A stretch of DNA of 64,000 nucleotides from Candidatus Reidiella endopervernicosa (GTDB lineage Bacteria > Pseudomonadota > Gammaproteobacteria > GCF-013343005): positions 930,001 through 994,000 of the forward strand of contig NZ_CP054491.1 of assembly GCF_013343005.1 (NCBI RefSeq), written 5' to 3'. How positions within the stretch are numbered: the stretch's first letter is position 1; every line of letters starts with the position of its first letter. Below the pieces are notes generated by a model. That model did not search any database and had not been told where the DNA came from. It worked only from the letters and a program-made list of their open reading frames with translations. Of the stretch, positions 38,899 to 48,149 are shown one piece after another. Made by a program: the position numbers and the translations under genes.

Positions 38899-38914
38899 CC
38901 ACTAGATCTAGTGT
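38899..38914. promoter_or_regulatory. NrdR-box-like palindrome, distal
   Basis: CCACTAGATCTAGTGT, with a perfect inner palindrome CACTAGATCTAGTG. It resembles the NrdR box (ACAC-N8-GTGT type). Confidence 0.55.
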
Positions 38915-39013
38915 TGTAGGGGTTTGCTGTAACTATCGTTTCTATCTTGATGATTCTACTGGAAAAATTTGTAAGTCGTTGTTTTGTATGGAGTAATAAT
39001 CGTGTAATCTCCC

Positions 39014-39042
39014 TTGACAGGTGTGGGTTTGACGCCTAAAGT
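39014..39042 (+). promoter_or_regulatory. Sigma70-type promoter of nrdJa
   Basis: TTGACA, 17-bp spacer, TAAAGT. The start site is expected near 39049, with the proximal NrdR box just downstream so that a bound repressor would block initiation. Confidence 0.7.
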
Positions 39043-39054
39043 ACTCGGATCTCG

Positions 39055-39070
39055 CCACTACATCTTGTGG
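39055..39070. promoter_or_regulatory. NrdR-box-like palindrome, proximal
   Basis: CCACTACATCTTGTGG. It overlaps the early transcribed region of the TTGACA/TAAAGT promoter. Confidence 0.55.
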
Positions 39071-39164
39071 TAGAGGCGTTTACAACAAGAATCCGTCTTC
39101 AAGGGAATGGGTCTGATGCAGCAGCGTTGCTGTATCCATACGATAATAAGGGGAGTCTCCGTTA

Positions 39165-41318
39165 ATGAAACCCGTGCAGGTTAATAGTGTTGGTGGTCAC
39201 GTGAGTGAAATTCCGTTCCAGTCCGCGTCTCTCGATATATGGGATAAGAAGTACCGTCTGAAGGCTAAAGATGGTGCCGTTGTCGACCGTGATATCGACG
39301 ATACCTACAAACGTGTAGCGCACGCCCTCTCCGAGGTTGAGACAACCCCCGAGAAGCAGGCGGAGTGGAACGAGAAGTTCCTCTGGGCGCTGCGGCACGG
39401 TGCTATCCCCGCCGGTCGTATCACCTCCAATGCCGGTGCGCTGGAGCACAAACCCGCCACCTCTACCATTAACTGCACCGTCTCCGGCACCGTGCGCGAT
39501 TCGATGGATGACATCCTCTCCAAGGTTCACGAGGCGGGCCTGACGCTGAAGGCGGGCTGCGGTATCGGATATGAGTTCTCCACCCTGCGCCCCAAGGGTG
39601 CCTTTGTCGCTGGTGCGGGTGCCTACACCTCCGGGCCGCTCTCCTTCATGGATATCTTCGACAAGATGTGTTTCACCGTCTCCTCTGCTGGCGGTCGTCG
39701 CGGCGCACAGATGGCGACCTTCGATGTCGGTCACCCCGATGTGATGGATTTCATCCGTGCCAAGCGTGAGGACGGACGTTTGCGCCAGTTCAACCTCTCG
39801 CTGTTGGTTACCAAGGAGTTCATGGAGGCGGTCAAGGCCGACATCGACTGGAAGCTCGCCTTCCCGGTTGATCAGAAAGAGGTCGATACCGACAAGCTCG
39901 ATATCAACGATCCCGAGCAGGTGATCTGGCGTGACTGGTCGACCAAAGAGGGTTACGTCACCAATGAGGCAGGTCTGGTCGCCTGTCGCATCTACCGCAC
40001 CGTCCCGGCCAAGCGCCTCTGGGATGTGATCATGGCCTCCACCTATGACTATGCGGAGCCCGGCTTCATTCTTATTGATCAGTACAACGAGATGAACAAC
40101 AACTGGTGGTGCGAGAACATCCGTGCGACCAACCCCTGTGGTGAGCAGGGTCTGCCCCCCTACGGCTCCTGCCTGCTCGGCTCGGTCAATCTGACCCAGT
40201 TTGTCGTTAATCCGTTTACCGACGAGGCGCACTTCGACTGGGAAAACTTCGACAAGACCGTCGGCATCTTCACCCGCATGCTCGATAACGTGGTTGAGAT
40301 CAACGGTCTGCCGCTCGAGCAGCAGCGTAAAGAGATCGAAACCAAGCGCCGCCACGGCATGGGTTATCTCGGCCTCGGCTCCACGCTGACCATGCTCGGT
40401 ATGAAGTATGGCGAAGAAGGTTCGCTCGAGTTCACCGAGAAGGTGACCCGTGAGATGGCGATTGTTGGCTGGAAGAGTGCACTGGAGCTTTCCAAAGAGA
40501 AGGGCGCCGCGCCGATCCTGATCGAAGAGTTCGAAGTCACCCCCGAGATGCTCTTCAAGCGTCCCGAGATGGTTACCGACGGCTTCAAGCCGGGCGATAT
40601 GATCAAGGGCAGCGCGCTGCATGCCAAGTACAGCCGCTACATGCAGAAGGTTGCAGAGGTAGAGCCGGAGCTGGTTGAGCAGCTCGCCGAGCACGGCGCA
40701 CGCTTTACCCACCACAGCTCGATAGCCCCCACCGGCACCATCTCGTTGAGTCTGGCCAATAACGCCAGTAACGGTATCGAGCCAAGCTTCGCCCACCACT
40801 ACTTCCGCAACGTCATCCGCGAAGGCAAGAAGACCAAAGAGAAGATGGACGTCTTCTCCTACGAGCTGCTCGCCTACCGTGAGCTGATCAACGCCAAGGC
40901 GATGCCCTTCTCCGAAGAGGCCGAAGAGAAGCTGCCCGACTACTTCATCTCTGCCGATGATATCAAGCCGAGTGCCCATGTCGATGTGCAGGCCGCGGCG
41001 CAGAAGTGGATCGACTCATCGATCTCCAAAACTGCCAATGTCCCAACCGACTACGACTACGAAGATTTCAAAGATATCTACCTCTACGCCTACAAGCAGG
41101 GTCTCAAGGGCTGCACCACCTTCCGCTTCAACCCCGAGGCGTTCCAGGGTGTGTTGGTCAAAGAGGCGGACCTGGAGAACACCACCTACCGCTTCGAACT
41201 CGACGGTGGTGAGATCCTCGAGGTGAAGGGTAATGAAGAGATCGAATACGACGGCGAGATGCACACCGCCGCCAATCTCTACGACGCAATGAAAGAGGGT
41301 TACTACGGGAAGTTCTAG
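39165..41318 (+). CDS. nrdJ: Class II (B12-dependent) ribonucleotide reductase, NrdJa
   Basis: 717 residues; makes deoxynucleotides with adenosylcobalamin, independent of oxygen. Features: TINCTVSG (first active-site Cys), the GGRRGAQMATFDVGHPDVMDF nucleotide-binding loop, NPCGEQGLPPYGSCLLGSVNLT with the radical-site CGE, APTGTISLSLANNASNGIEPSF, and the C-terminal YKQGLKGCTTFRFNP. The zinc/thiol tail is supplied by NrdJb, as in Pseudomonas split enzymes. Start ATG after GGGGAG. Intact. Confidence 0.95.
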   Translation: MKPVQVNSVGGHVSEIPFQSASLDIWDKKYRLKAKDGAVVDRDIDDTYKRVAHALSEVETTPEKQAEWNEKFLWALRHGAIPAGRITSNAGALEHKPATSTINCTVSGTVRDSMDDILSKVHEAGLTLKAGCGIGYEFSTLRPKGAFVAGAGAYTSGPLSFMDIFDKMCFTVSSAGGRRGAQMATFDVGHPDVMDFIRAKREDGRLRQFNLSLLVTKEFMEAVKADIDWKLAFPVDQKEVDTDKLDINDPEQVIWRDWSTKEGYVTNEAGLVACRIYRTVPAKRLWDVIMASTYDYAEPGFILIDQYNEMNNNWWCENIRATNPCGEQGLPPYGSCLLGSVNLTQFVVNPFTDEAHFDWENFDKTVGIFTRMLDNVVEINGLPLEQQRKEIETKRRHGMGYLGLGSTLTMLGMKYGEEGSLEFTEKVTREMAIVGWKSALELSKEKGAAPILIEEFEVTPEMLFKRPEMVTDGFKPGDMIKGSALHAKYSRYMQKVAEVEPELVEQLAEHGARFTHHSSIAPTGTISLSLANNASNGIEPSFAHHYFRNVIREGKKTKEKMDVFSYELLAYRELINAKAMPFSEEAEEKLPDYFISADDIKPSAHVDVQAAAQKWIDSSISKTANVPTDYDYEDFKDIYLYAYKQGLKGCTTFRFNPEAFQGVLVKEADLENTTYRFELDGGEILEVKGNEEIEYDGEMHTAANLYDAMKEGYYGKF

Positions 41319-41381
41319 GGAACGGAACCGAACCGGCGCACAGCGCCAACCCCATCAGGAAAAGATTCAGGAGTAGATAAG

Positions 41382-42083
41382 ATGTCTATCAAAATTGAGA
41401 AAAAGATCGTTGGTTTCAGCGTCGCCAAAGAGAACGAGGCGAAGACCGAGGCCAACGCTGATGAGCAGGATCGTCGTGAAGAAGATAACGTCATCCACAT
41501 GCACGAGAAGATCGAGCGCCCCGAGATGCTGCTCGGCTCGACCTACAAGATCAAAACCCCGCTCTCCGAGCACGCCCTCTACATCACCATTAATGATGTG
41601 ATCCTCAACCCGGCCACCGAGCACGAACTACGTCGCCCCTATGAGATCTTCATCAACTCGAAAAACATGGACCACTTCCAGTGGATCGTCGCGCTGACAC
41701 GAATCATCAGTGCGGTCTTCAGAAAGGGTGGTGATGTCACCTTCCTGGTCGAAGAGCTCCGCTCTGTATTCGATCCTCGTGGTGGTTACTTTAAGAAGGG
41801 CGGTAAATACATGCCATCACTCGTTGCCGAGATAGGTGATGCCATCGAGTGCCACCTGCGCATGATCGGCATGCTTAAGGATGATGGTCTAGATGAGCAT
41901 CAGCAGAAACTAATCGATGAGAAACGCGCCCAGTACGACAGCACCGTGAAACAGGCTGAGAAGAGCGGTGCCAGCGATTTCCCAGAGAGTGCGAAGCTCT
42001 GTGTTAAGTGTCATACCAAGGCAGCCATCATGATGGACGGCTGCTTAACCTGCCTCAACTGCGGAGACTCCAAATGCGGTTGA
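41382..42083 (+). CDS. NrdJb, small C-terminal subunit of split class II RNR
   Basis: 233 residues; begins MSIKIEKKIVGFSVAKENEA. The TSCPD-like domain (FLVEELRSVFDPRGGYFKKGG, PSLVAEIGDAIECHL) is followed by a zinc-ribbon/thiol tail with four cysteines (LCVKCHTKA and CLTCLNCGDSKCG). It follows nrdJa by 63 bases with AGGAGTAGATAAG as ribosome site. In the split system it regenerates the active-site disulfide of NrdJa. Element copy 6 lies 44 bases downstream. Confidence 0.9.
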   Translation: MSIKIEKKIVGFSVAKENEAKTEANADEQDRREEDNVIHMHEKIERPEMLLGSTYKIKTPLSEHALYITINDVILNPATEHELRRPYEIFINSKNMDHFQWIVALTRIISAVFRKGGDVTFLVEELRSVFDPRGGYFKKGGKYMPSLVAEIGDAIECHLRMIGMLKDDGLDEHQQKLIDEKRAQYDSTVKQAEKSGASDFPESAKLCVKCHTKAAIMMDGCLTCLNCGDSKCG

Positions 42084-42126
42084 TGAGCGGCGCGAGGAAT
42101 TCGGATACTGCGTTGCGCTACTCATC

Positions 42127-42408
42127 CGCTGACCGCCATGGAGAGCGAAGTGAGGGCGGTTAGTCCTCGATAGTCGACGCCGTCTGCCTATTCGTAGTTG
42201 AGAGCGCGAGCGAACGACGAAGAAGATGCAGCAGCGGCTTTATGTCGGCGTAGAGTCACTGAGGGAGTTGTGTAGAGCCGCGAAGAGGTGATTACGCAAC
42301 GTACGCAGGACGTCGGGGCGCCGTAGGCATAAATGGTCGCGTTAAGTTTTGCTGTTTGCTTGGGCTTGGATGCCCAAAACAAACTTTCGCAAAAATAGCG
42401 ACTCCCGG
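42127..42408 (+). repeat. 280-bp interspersed element, copy 6
   Basis: Full copy, CGCTGACC to CTCCCGG. First of three co-oriented copies within 1.24 kb. Confidence 0.95.
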
Positions 42409-42590
42409 AAAATTCTCACGTACTGCATGTACGCTGCGTGCCGCGAAGCAAATGCCCTTGGGGTGCTTTTCGATAAGCACCGCACCTTGCCTACGAATCC
42501 CTCGCTTGCTCCTCAAGTGTAGGAAGTAGAAAAAGAATGTTGTATAAGCACAGGATGTGCGCATCGGACGACAGGACCCAAACCGGGCTT

Positions 42591-42615
42591 CACTTTTGTG
42601 GGGCCGGTTTTTTAT
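42591..42615 (+). terminator. Terminator between element copies 6 and 7
   Basis: AAACCGGGC paired with GGGCCGGTTT, followed by T. It probably ends nrdJ operon transcription. The rest of 42409-42671 contains no recognised gene. Confidence 0.65.
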
Positions 42616-42671
42616 TGAAGTTTTGTAGGGGTTGGGATGGTGCGCCGTGTTTGCCGTGAAAAAGCCGCGTT

Positions 42672-42954
42672 CGCTGACCGCCATGGAGAGCGAAGTGAGG
42701 GCGGTTAGTCCACGATAGTCGACGCCGTCTGCCTATTCGTAGTTGAGGCGCGAGCGAACGACGGAGAAGATGCAGCAGCGGCTTTATGTCGGCGTAGAGT
42801 CACTGAGGGAGTTGTGTAGAGCCGCGAAGAGGTGATTACGCAACGAACGCAGGACGGTCGGGGCGCCGCAGGCATAAACGGTCGCGTGAAGTTTTGCTGT
42901 TTGCTTGGGCTTGGATGCCCAAAACAAACTTTCGCAAAAATAGCGACTCCCCGG
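42672..42954 (+). repeat. 280-bp interspersed element, copy 7
   Basis: Full copy ending CTCCCCGG. The gap to copy 8 (42955-43078) holds no gene. Confidence 0.95.
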
Positions 42955-43078
42955 GGAATATTGAATATTAATAAAATCAACAGGTTGTTTGTATCGGTTC
43001 CGCTTGGTACGGCATTAGTTCAGTGTTATGCGGCGAAAACGCCGTCTAATTGTAGTTAGGTTTCAAATAAAAATCAAA

Positions 43079-43361
43079 CGCTGACCGCCATGGAGAGCGA
43101 AGTGAGGGCGGTTAGTCCTCGATAGTCGACGCCGTCTGCCTATTCGTAGTTGAGAGCGCGAGCGAACGACGAAGAAGATGCAGCAGCGGCTTTATGTCGG
43201 CGTAGAGTCACTGAGGGAGTTGTGTAGAGCCGCGAAGAGGTGATTACGCAACGTACGCAGGACGGTCGGGGCGCCGCAGGCATAAACGGTCGCGTTAGTA
43301 TTTGCCGCTTGCTTGGGCTTGATGCCCAAAACAAGCTTTCGCAAAAATAGCGACTCCCCGG
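43079..43361 (+). repeat. 280-bp interspersed element, copy 8
   Basis: Full copy. Subgroup with the GCTTG/CAAGC right stem. It ends 22 bases before the ATG of the next gene, so it forms that gene's leader. Confidence 0.95.
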
Positions 43362-43383
43362 CATTCATCAGATGGAGAAATTA

Positions 43384-43860
43384 ATGAGTGAATCAAAAAT
43401 AGAAATAAAGATTGGAGAAATTAAGTTTTCTGGCGAAGGCGAACAAGAATGGCTATCCAAGCAACTGGATAAAATTTTAGAAAAATCTGAAGACTTGATT
43501 AAGTTGGCACCTGCCGTAGCTAATAGTAAGAATCAAAATCATACAATCGAGCATCAAGTGGCAGATTTTTCAAATTCATCAGAAATTTCCAGCCAATCAT
43601 TGGTCTCGTTCTTAAAATCTAAAAACGTGACTGTTGCGCAAGTAGATAAATTCTTAGATACTTCGATATGGTTGGAAGCCAAAGAAAAGAAAACGAGGCT
43701 CAAGACATCTGACATAAGTAGTGCGCTCAAAAACGCTAGTCAAACTAAGCTGAATAACCCATCTGACACTCTCAACCAAAATGTTGGAAAAGGATTTTGC
43801 GAGAAAGACGGCAAAGAATACTTCGTAACGCAGGAGGGAAAAGATCACATGAATGTGTAA
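43384..43860 (+). CDS. Hypothetical AT-rich accessory protein
   Basis: 158 residues from MSESKIEIKIGEIKFSGEGE; GGAG lies eight bases upstream. EEWLSKQLDKI-like helical N-terminal region, then a Ser/Asn-rich linker, then SLVSFLKSKNVTVAQVDKFL, which looks like a small helical domain. It ends GKDHMNV. Codon use and AT content differ from the flanking nrdJ genes, suggesting transfer. It probably works with the following broken gene. No recognised family. Confidence 0.65.
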   Translation: MSESKIEIKIGEIKFSGEGEQEWLSKQLDKILEKSEDLIKLAPAVANSKNQNHTIEHQVADFSNSSEISSQSLVSFLKSKNVTVAQVDKFLDTSIWLEAKEKKTRLKTSDISSALKNASQTKLNNPSDTLNQNVGKGFCEKDGKEYFVTQEGKDHMNV

Positions 43861-43888
43861 ATATTCATGTAAATCTAATCCGCAAACC

Positions 43889-44666
43889 AAATGAAAGTCG
43901 AGCAATTTTCTAATCTGGCTTCACTTAGTAACAAAAAGAGCTTGAAAAGATTGAGTGTCTTGCCTTCTATTTTTCAGAGAACAAAGGCCAAGCCGAATTC
44001 ACAGTATCAGACATGAGCTCAATTTTGTTGGGTTAGGCTTTGCTAAGCCAAACGCATCTAGACTTAAAGATAAGCTAATAAAATCAAGATTATTTGTTAA
44101 AGGCAGTAAGAAAGAATTGTTCAGATTGTCAGTAAAGAGAATTAATCAATTAAGGGAAGCATTTCCAGGTTTGTCTGAAAGTGAGGAGGTTATCTCCGAT
44201 GACTCACTTTTGCCTGAAATTCTCTTTAAAGAAGCAAAAGAAATTACTTACTAAAGTGCGCACAGCAAGTTAACGCAGCATATGAGAATAACTTATTTGA
44301 TGCCTGCGCACTAATGATGCGTAGATTGCTCGAAATATTGCTAATACATTGTTTTGAGGAAGCAGCAATAGAGGATCAAGTCAAAGATGCCGATGGCAAC
44401 TATCAGAACCTCAAGGTACTTATCAATAAAGCCAAGTCTAAAGCAGAGATTCCACTATCTCCGGACGCAAAAAGATATCGATAACTTCCGTGAGTTGGGC
44501 AATCTTTCAGCGCATAGAGTTAAATATAATTGTCGTAGAGATGATATCAGGCCACTCAGAATTGGCTATAGAGCAATAGTAGAGGATCTTCTTTATGCGT
44601 CTGGACTTGTTAATGAAAAACTAACATGGCGCTCGTTCGAGCGCTCCTTACGTCGCGCCGCGAATT
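43889..44666 (+). pseudogene. AT-rich HEPN/DUF4145-like accessory gene, several frameshifts, IS at 3' end
   Basis: Reassembled from frames: MKVEQFSNLASLSNKKSL, FYFSENKGQAEFTVSDMSSI, GFAKPNASRLKDKLIKSR, then NLFDACALMMRRLLEILLI, NYQNLKVLINKAKSKAEIPL, DNFRELGNLSAHRVKYNCRR. The last part with a helix carrying RRLLE and a GNLSAHR stretch resembles HEPN/DUF4145-type domains often found in defence or abortive-infection proteins; this is a tentative reading. Frame changes occur near 43950-44030, 44255 and 44480. The IS3 element starts at 44667. Confidence 0.45.
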
Positions 44667-45920
44667 TGATCTTCACCCGATAAATCGGACACGCTATTTT
44701 CACGCAACCATCCGCTCATAATAAGCTGGTGGCATATACCCAATCCTCGAATGCATTCTTCGGTGATTATAGAATTGATTGATATAGCTGTTTAGTGCAA
44801 ACCGTAATTTAACATCATGATCGAAGTGCGATCCACGAATCAGTTCTGCCTTTAATGTGTGAAAAAATGATTCCATGTGTCCATTATCTGTGCAGTAGCC
44901 AGGACGGTTTACACTGTGTCGGATTTCATGCCTTTTAACTCATTTCTGAATCGATGTGCTGTGTACTCAATCCCTCGATCTGTATGAAATATCATTCCCT
45001 TTTCTGGCTCCCTGTCCCTGAGTGCATGCCTTAGCGCTTTAAGCGTGAGATTGGTTGTTCTATCTCGACCTAAAGACCACCCAATAATTCGACGGCTAAA
45101 TACATCCATTACTGTGGCCAAATATCGCCATGCGCCTTTACCTTCAAGTAGGTAACATCTCCAACCCACACTTGATTGATCTTGTCTGGTTCGGCGCAAG
45201 CCGTTTCAGGTTTTCACCCTCAGCTTTAAATCGTTTTAATCCAGGCTGTCGTCGCGTAACTTTAACGACTCGGCCAACCACGCCATTATCTCGCATCAGG
45301 CGCTCAACACGCTTCTTGCCGATGCGAACGCCTTGATTGCGCAGTGTCTGATGTATTCTTGGGCTGCCATAGACGCCGCGATTCTGACGATGAATTTTCA
45401 CGATCTTTCTGGTCAGGTACGCATCTTCCTTTGTTCTTTCAGCCGCTGGGCGTTTGCACCAGTCATAATAGCCACTGCGGGACACGCCCAGCCACTCGCA
45501 CATGTACTTTACTCCGAGTTTCCGGTTTCTCTGGATGAATCGATATCGTTCTGATGTTCTTCCGCAAGAAACCGTTGCCACTTTTAGCAGATCATTCTCC
45601 TGCTTGAGTCGGGCAACCTCCTTTTTCAGCTTCTTCATCTTATCCAGCTCAGAAGCTTCTCGGCGAATACTGGTCACCTTTTTCTCTTATCTGCCACAAT
45701 CACACCTTCTCGATACTCTTTCGCCATCGTGACAGCATAAACGGATGGATGTCGAGCGTGTCAGCAACCACTTTAACCTGAACTCCTTCCAGAAAACTTA
45801 GCTGGACAGCTTTTACCTTGAATTCATCTGTGTAGCGCCACGTCTTTCGTGGGTTATTGTATTTTGGCATTAAACACCCCTTCAGTTAGAAGTTGGTGTC
45901 CGTTTTATCGGGGATGTTCA
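44667..45920 (-). mobile_element. IS3-family insertion sequence, degenerate
   Basis: 1254 bp. Ends TGATCTTCACCCGATAAA and, inverted, TGAACATCCCCGATAAA, with CGGACAC shared further in. It is flanked by a 3-bp direct repeat ATT, as expected for IS3. Transposase on the minus strand: OrfA from 45870 (MPKYNNPRKTWRYTDEFKVK, helix-turn-helix WRKEYREG, leucine-zipper part LKKEVARLKQENDLLK). OrfB follows with YLATVMDVFSRRIIGW, HTDRGIEY and HMESFFHTLKAELI (the DDE residues). Several frame breaks beyond the normal orfA/orfB -1 site indicate it is inactive or mis-sequenced. Confidence 0.85.
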
Positions 45921-46085
45921 ATTCCGGGACAGTATGCTTGTTAGGAGAAAGCCCGTGTCAGAATTATTTGATTGTGGTGTTGGGTTACTGCGCTCATCAA
46001 AACTATCAGTCTTAATGTGAAGTTGATAAATCATCAATACCCATAATTGTTAGGCAAAAAACCAAATAAGGTAGTTTAAATCTGG

Positions 46086-46895
46086 ATGTCGATAAGAAGG
46101 TTTCTGTTGAAGTTAGCCTCTAGGTACCTTGCCGCTCGAAATATGATTGCTGTGAGGCGTACGCCATTAAATGAAGTGACTGCTTTGATTGAGCATTTGG
46201 CTCCCGTCAGTTTTGGAAAGGAGTTAATTCGTTTGGGTCCTGACCGTGACGGTGGGTACCTTGTTCCTGATGTGCTTGATGGGATAGCGACTTGTTATTC
46301 ACCGGGTGTTGGATCTGTCTCTGGCTTTGAGAGTGATTGCGCAGATCGTGGCATGGACGTGTATATGGCTGATGCAAGTGTTGAGAAGCCTGCTGTATCA
46401 AATGACCTGTTTCACTTTAGTGATAAGTTTATCGGTGCTGCTTCTAATGAAGCGCATATGACGTTGGATGAGTGGGTTGATTTGACTCGGCCTGACTCGG
46501 AAGGTGATTTGATACTGCAGATTGATGTCGAGGGGGCGGAATACGAAGTGTTCCTCTCCGTGTCAGAGCGGTTGTTAAAACGCTTTAGAATTATCGTTGT
46601 AGAATTTCATGGGCTTGATCAGCTGTTTAATCTTCCCTTCTTTGAGTTGGGATCTCGGGTGTTTGATAAGATTTTGCAAACGCACACTTGTGTGCATAAC
46701 CACCCCAACAACTATTCCGGTTCTACACGGCTTGATGACATTGTGATTCCTAAAACCACAGAACTGACTTTTCTACGTAATGATTATGTGAAAGAGGCCG
46801 CTCCCGTGACAGATTTTCCACATCAACTAGATTGTGATAATTCAACTAAACACCCACTGCATCTGCCTAAATGCTGGTATCTCTTTTCACAATGA
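46086..46895 (+). CDS. FkbM-family methyltransferase
   Basis: 269 residues. KELIRLGPDRDGGYLVPDVL, a SAM-binding CYSPGVGSVSGFESDCADRG with VYMADASVE, and ILQIDVEGAEYEVFLSVSERL are typical of the FkbM/Methyltransf_21 group that O-methylates sugars or polyketides. The gene is less GC-rich than the housekeeping genes and lies alone beside the IS3 element, so it may be acquired. Substrate unknown; surface glycan is a reasonable guess. Intact. Confidence 0.8.
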   Translation: MSIRRFLLKLASRYLAARNMIAVRRTPLNEVTALIEHLAPVSFGKELIRLGPDRDGGYLVPDVLDGIATCYSPGVGSVSGFESDCADRGMDVYMADASVEKPAVSNDLFHFSDKFIGAASNEAHMTLDEWVDLTRPDSEGDLILQIDVEGAEYEVFLSVSERLLKRFRIIVVEFHGLDQLFNLPFFELGSRVFDKILQTHTCVHNHPNNYSGSTRLDDIVIPKTTELTFLRNDYVKEAAPVTDFPHQLDCDNSTKHPLHLPKCWYLFSQ

Positions 46896-47203
46896 AGAGT
46901 TCAGCAACGCCTAAGTTTTAGATAAGGCTCATTGGGGGTAGTGTAAGAACGCCTTGGTCTTGCGCCTCTAGTCGAGATCTATGATTAAGGGGTTTTACGC
47001 TGCCCCCAGCTACCTCGATTAGCCAAATATTTTGCTCAAGATTAATTTCCGTAACTGTAATTAGATCAGGCTTAATCTGGCGTACTAATAGGGTACCCGT
47101 GGCTTGAGTAATTGTAGAATTCGGCTATATCTCACTTGTTACGGTGTTGCTTTATTGCAGCGGCCGGAAATAAATTATTAATGACGTTCAAGGGAGAAAT
47201 GGT
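46896..47203. other. Intergenic region upstream of the sulfur-globule gene
   Basis: No gene seen. A ribosome site (GGGAGAAATGGT) lies directly before the ATG at 47204. The promoter is not clear. Confidence 0.4.
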
Positions 47204-47584
47204 ATGAAGATCATTCAGTTAACTGCCGCTGCAGCGGTACTTCTTGCGGCTTCAACGGCATCACAGGCTTGGTGGAATGGCCCTGGCTGGGGTGGTAACA
47301 ATTGGAATAACGGAAATAACTGGAATAACAACAATAATTGGAATAACCGAGGAGGAGGCTGGGGTGATGGTTCTGGTGATCTCGATGGCTCCTTTAACTT
47401 TGGTATGAGTGGTCGAGGTAGCGGCAGTGGTTATGGTAGCGGCTATAACGACTGGAGAAACCAGAACAACTGGAATAACTGGAACAGAGGTGGATATGGT
47501 GGTTATGGCCCATACGGCTATCCCCCCTACGGATATCCTCCCCGTGGTTATGCTCCCGCACCGGTAGTACCTGCACCCCAGTAG
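47204..47584 (+). CDS. Sulfur-globule-type envelope protein
   Basis: 126 residues. Signal peptide (LTAAAAVLLAASTASQA), then low-complexity repeats rich in Gly, Asn, Trp and Tyr (NNWNNGNNWNNNNNWNN, GSGYGSGYNDWRN, YGPYGYPPYGYPPRGYAP). This composition and the ASQAWWNGPGWGG start match the sulfur-globule proteins (Sgp family) of purple and other sulfur bacteria, which coat extracytoplasmic sulfur deposits. Own terminator; no operon partner. Assigned by composition, so other structural Gly/Tyr proteins remain possible. Confidence 0.75.
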   Translation: MKIIQLTAAAAVLLAASTASQAWWNGPGWGGNNWNNGNNWNNNNNWNNRGGGWGDGSGDLDGSFNFGMSGRGSGSGYGSGYNDWRNQNNWNNWNRGGYGGYGPYGYPPYGYPPRGYAPAPVVPAPQ

Positions 47585-47608
47585 AGAGAATAATCTCTTC
47601 CTGAGAGG

Positions 47609-47640
47609 CGACTAGTCATCGATGGCTAGTCGTCTTTTTT
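47609..47640 (+). terminator. Terminator of the sulfur-globule gene
   Basis: CGACTAGTC-ATCGAT-GGCTAGTCG stem followed by TCTTTTTT. Confidence 0.85.
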
Positions 47641-48149
47641 ATTGAGCCAGGTAGGGTGGGCATGAACTAAACGCCCACGCGGAATAGATGCGGTCGGATC
47701 GTAGGCATCCTGGGATGTGTGCTCTATATAGTTACAGCTGTTTGTTTGTGATGGGTTGTCATCAGAAATCAGCACGAGTAGCAGGTTCGTTGGAACCCTG
47801 GCATCCAGATTATCAGCCCCCTCCTGATTGAATGATGGGGTGGCATCAGAGCCACTTTTTCAGATAAATATCCTGAAATTCACGGAGATCCTATGTCGAC
47901 CCTGTCTGTCTCGTAATCTGAACATATTTCACTCTGAAGATGTGATGTGTCCAATAAGTGGTTGTATTGATAGTGAAATATCTCGGTTTGAGAGTGGCTA
48001 TGAATCTTCTTCGTTTGGTGGGTGTTCTCTTATCTCATTGAATTGATGTGGAAATTTGTGTAATATTTCGCATCTTTCAAAAGAGCGTCTAAACTCGCGT
48101 CCCCTCTGTTTAGTGCTCATATTCTTAGTTAAACATCCTAGGTGAACAT
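47641..48149. other. Intergenic region
   Basis: A short GTAGGGTGGGC-type repeat lies at about 47649-47678. The 72-codon ORF at 47828-48046 has no coding character. No other feature seen. Confidence 0.4.

Larger units (their letters stand above)
38506..39164. other. Long leader region of nrdJa
   Basis: No gene seen. It contains two NrdR-box-like palindromes and a sigma70-type promoter (listed separately). The rest (38560-38880) shows no strong structure. Confidence 0.5.

Noticed and set aside
39162-40979. 605-codon minus-strand frame
   Set aside because: Mirror frame of nrdJa, caused by GC-rich codon bias; no recognisable protein.
42127-43361. Three spaced repeats as a CRISPR-like array
   Set aside because: Repeat units are about 283 bp with unequal gaps and no cas genes.
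43020-46060. Possible integron attC sites (GTTAGGC-like heptamers near 43062, 45946 and 46048)
   Set aside because: Only single core-like heptamers are present; no paired R/L boxes, no integrase, no cassette array.
47828-48046. 72-codon ORF between the sulfur-globule and coiled-coil genes
   Set aside because: No ribosome site, no coding bias and no recognisable domain.
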